Shown here in pieces: positions 61,647-64,000 of a stretch of 64,000 nucleotides of DNA. The notes beneath the pieces were generated by a model, which had not been told where the DNA came from, did no database searches, and worked only from the letters and a program-made list of their open reading frames with translations. A program made the translations under genes and the position numbers. Location: positions 183,202-247,201 of the forward strand of contig QJNS01000116.1 of the NCBI GenBank assembly GCA_004154925.1, in the 5' to 3' direction. This stretch comes from Monosporascus cannonballus (lineage: Eukaryota > Ascomycota > Sordariomycetes > Xylariales). Numbering within the stretch: the stretch's first letter is position 1; each line of letters opens with the position of its first letter.

Positions 61647-63306
61647 TCATGCGGTCTTCTGCTTCTTTGCTGCCCGTTCAGTCCCGTCGGCGTTCAACTT
61701 CATCTCCTCGAGTTTCATCTTGGCAAGGTCGGCTACTTCTTTGAGCAGGACCTTCTCGCCCCGACGAACGACAACAGCCATCTTCTGCCGACCCGCAACC
61801 CGGTTCTGTGATAGTAAGTCGAGATCGTAGGTACAGCTCGTGGGGTACTGGGACGTCCGCAGCTCGCATAGGCGCTGGATGACCGTCAATATGATCTGGT
61901 CCCGCTTCTGCTTATCCGGTACCGTCACCGGGCTGACCTTCCGAGCCGCCTTCAGGAAGGCGCTGAGCTGCTCTTGTAGATCTTCCGGGAGCCTGGTGAG
62001 TTTCAACTCCCCGTGGAGCTGACCCGTGGAGTCCGGCTCGTCCAGATCCCGCTCCACGACAAAAGTCTCCTCGATCTCTTCAGGCTCAAATTGGCTCAAC
62101 TGAGGCACGTTAGCCTCCTTAGACTCTCACTGAAAAATTTGAAGCTGCATGTCTCCTTACCACTTTACCCCAAGTGACTTCATCAAGCTTGAGCGTATCC
62201 TTCAGTACCGGGAGTACTAGATCCCAGGGTATCTCTACCACATCATAGCGGGCGTGCTTGTCTGTCACGTAACCGTACCGCCGGAGAAGCTCCCCATTGC
62301 CTAAGGGACCGTAGTAATTGAGCACTTCTTTCCCGGCCGCGATTGGCCGCAAGGATGTTACCGTCAGCGCATCCTCTCCGTGGTTCACATGAGCCTGTTG
62401 AGCGTCAGTATGTGCCCTGAGTTCTTAAGGGGACATGACGCTTGGCGGAACCCACGTTAAACTCGGCATCGGCGTTAAGTATGTCTGCCATGGGCACCAT
62501 TCCCATCGTCAACATTCCTTCTCTATCTTCAACCCATGAATCTTCGTTTTCCGAATCGGGTCTCTCCTCGTCGTTCTCGAGGTCAAAGGCATACGCCATG
62601 ATGGTACTCCCCATGCGGTGGCACAGCTCTATGAGATCGGCCTCGTCGAGCGTTGCAGCTCCTTCGGGATAGAAAATATCGGCATGAGACTGGATCACCG
62701 GGAGAATCTTGGCACGGAACATGTTCTCTGCCTCGTCCTTGCCGATCTTGGACGTAATCGCGCTGGCCTGTAGTTCGCTCAGCTCATTCTCAGACCAGAA
62801 CATCGGCGTGTCAAACGTCCTGGGAAGCACATCGAGGTAAGGCTTCCAAGGGGACTTCTCTCCCTGGAGATGCTCGTAGATCATGGCCAGAATGAGCGAG
62901 ACCCACGAGTCCGGCGTGACGCTGGCCTCGCCGCCCTCCTCGTCGGCCTCATTGTTGGCATCCTCCAGCGCTGTCGTCGAGTCCTTGAACACCTCCGGGA
63001 TCCTCTTCGAGAGGTCGGAGGACTCGACGTTGATGATCGCCTTTCTCGGGATGGTGAAGAGCACAGTGTCTTCTGGTATATCCGCCGTGGCCACTATACT
63101 CATGCAATCAGCGAAAGTTCTTGTTCTGCGGCTGCTATTGATGCGCGGATGGGGAAAATTGTGAAAAAGGCCCCACCAATTCCCCTGCCGGCTCCTCGCC
63201 CACGGAGATCTTCTATCTTGATGCTGTCATGAAACGTTGTCCCAGGCCAGGCCTTGAACCAATCAAGAAATGCTCGCGACTGCGCGGAAAAGTTCGACCC
63301 CGACAT
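61647..63306 (-). CDS. rkm4: Ribosomal lysine N-methyltransferase (Rkm4/SETD6-like)
   Basis: SET-domain methyltransferase of the Rubisco-LSMT/SETD6 group; yeast Rkm4 (494 residues) monomethylates ribosomal protein eL42. Four exons: 63306..63177, 63093..62456, 62394..62161, 62099..61647; introns of 83, 61, 61 and again 61... the three introns measure 83, 61 and 61 nt, with donors GTGGGG, GTGGGT, GTAAGG and branch CTGAC/CTAAC in the last two; 484 residues. Motifs in order: RGRGAGRGIVATADIPEDT (35-53), WVSLILAMIYE.LQGEKSPW, GMVPMADILNAD, NHGEDALTV (260-268), IAAGKEVLNYYG, then the substrate-binding helical region with LPEDLQEQLSAFLK and a Lys-rich end. The last acceptor could also lie a little upstream, which would change a few residues near 334. 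Confidence 0.9.
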
Positions 63307-64000
63307 CTCGATTTCTTGTATGGGTTTTTAGATACGGGATTGTGATTTCGATAGATTGAGATTCGGCGGTGGAAAATCAATCTGTGTCGGGCTGCAAGGT
63401 GAGATCATCAGCTGCCAAGGGCCGGCACAACCTGGTGGCTTTCCATTACAGTTATCCGAGCTATTTTACTATCCAGCGCATCAGGATGATACAAAACTCT
63501 ATGAATGGTCCTGGTAGTGGAAATTTATAATGGAAATACATGGTGGTATCAGAATGTCCATGAGCTAAAATGTGTTAAAGCTATATAGAAAGGTATGCAC
63601 GGTGCCATTGATTACTAATCGATCAAATTACATGTAAGATAATGTGTTAGTTACCCTTAGGCTGTTTTTGGTAACCCGATTGCCTCCTTACTATAGTCAT
63701 ATATACATTATGAACCCGCATCCAGGTGAAAGTAATGGTAATGAGATAAATGCTTGTAGCAGGCATATACCTCAGTATGAGACCCTGCATCACACACAGA
63801 AGCATATATAACTGAAGAAAAGGTGTATTAAAGGTTGCATGACCTCTAGAAGCTCCTAGCTAGAGGGTGAGGGTAACGAACCCTCCTTTTATACACGTAA
63901 ATATAGCTGTAGCTAAGAGGAAAAGATACCGGGGGTGCATAAAGTAGCCTTGTTTCAGTAGGTGATCAAACTAAGCCAAGGCTTAGCTGTTTGATCGACT
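63307..64000. other. Region upstream of rkm4, possibly a repeat edge
   Basis: No coding frame. 63,964-63,996 forms a near-perfect hairpin (GATCAAA and TTTGATC outside, CTAAGCC and GGCTTAG inside, AA loop). A second small stem, GAGGGT..ACCCTC, lies near 63,866-63,888. The AT content is somewhat higher than in the rest of the genic part, with no RIP pattern. It could be the edge of a young transposable element that continues past 64,000. Confidence 0.35.

Noticed and set aside
61610..61650. tRNA T-arm-like sequence GAGGTTCGATTCCTC on the minus strand
   Set aside because: It overlaps the stop codon of rkm4, and no D-arm, anticodon arm or acceptor stem surrounds it.
1..64000. CRISPR array, bacterial operon, riboswitch or phage genes
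   Set aside because: Introns, mitochondrial and ribosomal-modification genes, and RIP-mutated LTR elements identify a fungal nuclear genome; no spaced short repeats were seen.

Overview
This window looks like a chromosome segment of a filamentous ascomycete, probably in the Pezizomycotina. The right third carries single-copy fungal genes with short spliceosomal introns (about 57-156 nt, GT..CTAAC/CTGAC..AG). The rest is extremely AT-rich DNA in which CpA has mostly become TpA while CpG survives. That is the pattern of repeat-induced point mutation (RIP).

Layout. (1) 1-20,950 is AT-rich. A DUF3435 tyrosine-recombinase gene on the minus strand is cut into pieces by two Ty3/gypsy-type retroelements: G, which runs off the left edge, and A (2,313-19,864). 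A itself holds an unidentified block of about 10.7 kb, F. (2) 20,950-23,125 is a GC-balanced island with no gene I can support. (3) 23,126-48,862 is one nested stack. The outer LTR element H has 187-bp LTRs and a perfect TTCGG target duplication. It is interrupted by E (a 955-bp element with two LTRs and almost no interior, TSD TACGT), by B (Ty3/gypsy, minus) with C (Ty3/gypsy, plus, TSD GAACT/TAACT) inside its reverse transcriptase, and by D (Ty3/gypsy, minus, TSD CGTAA). Removing the stack joins the island at 23,125 directly to 48,863. (4) 48,863-64,000 is ordinary genic DNA.

Genes in the right third are mrp7 (mitochondrial ribosomal protein bL27m, minus), lcl2 (ER/secretory Lcl2, plus, divergent from mrp7), glc8 (protein phosphatase inhibitor 2, minus), uve1 (UV damage endonuclease, minus) and rkm4 (SET-domain ribosomal lysine methyltransferase, minus). 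They are unrelated housekeeping functions and are not a cluster. A 262-bp MITE lies between glc8 and uve1, and a half RING finger lies between uve1 and rkm4.

All element boundaries, LTR pairs, TSDs and splice sites were read by eye from the sequence. Every reading frame in the AT-rich DNA is broken by stops, so the elements should be inactive. The most interesting points are the split DUF3435 gene (DUF3435 is the domain of Starship 'captains'), the chimeric element B, the antisense coiled-coil ORF conserved in elements A and D, and the unidentified block F.
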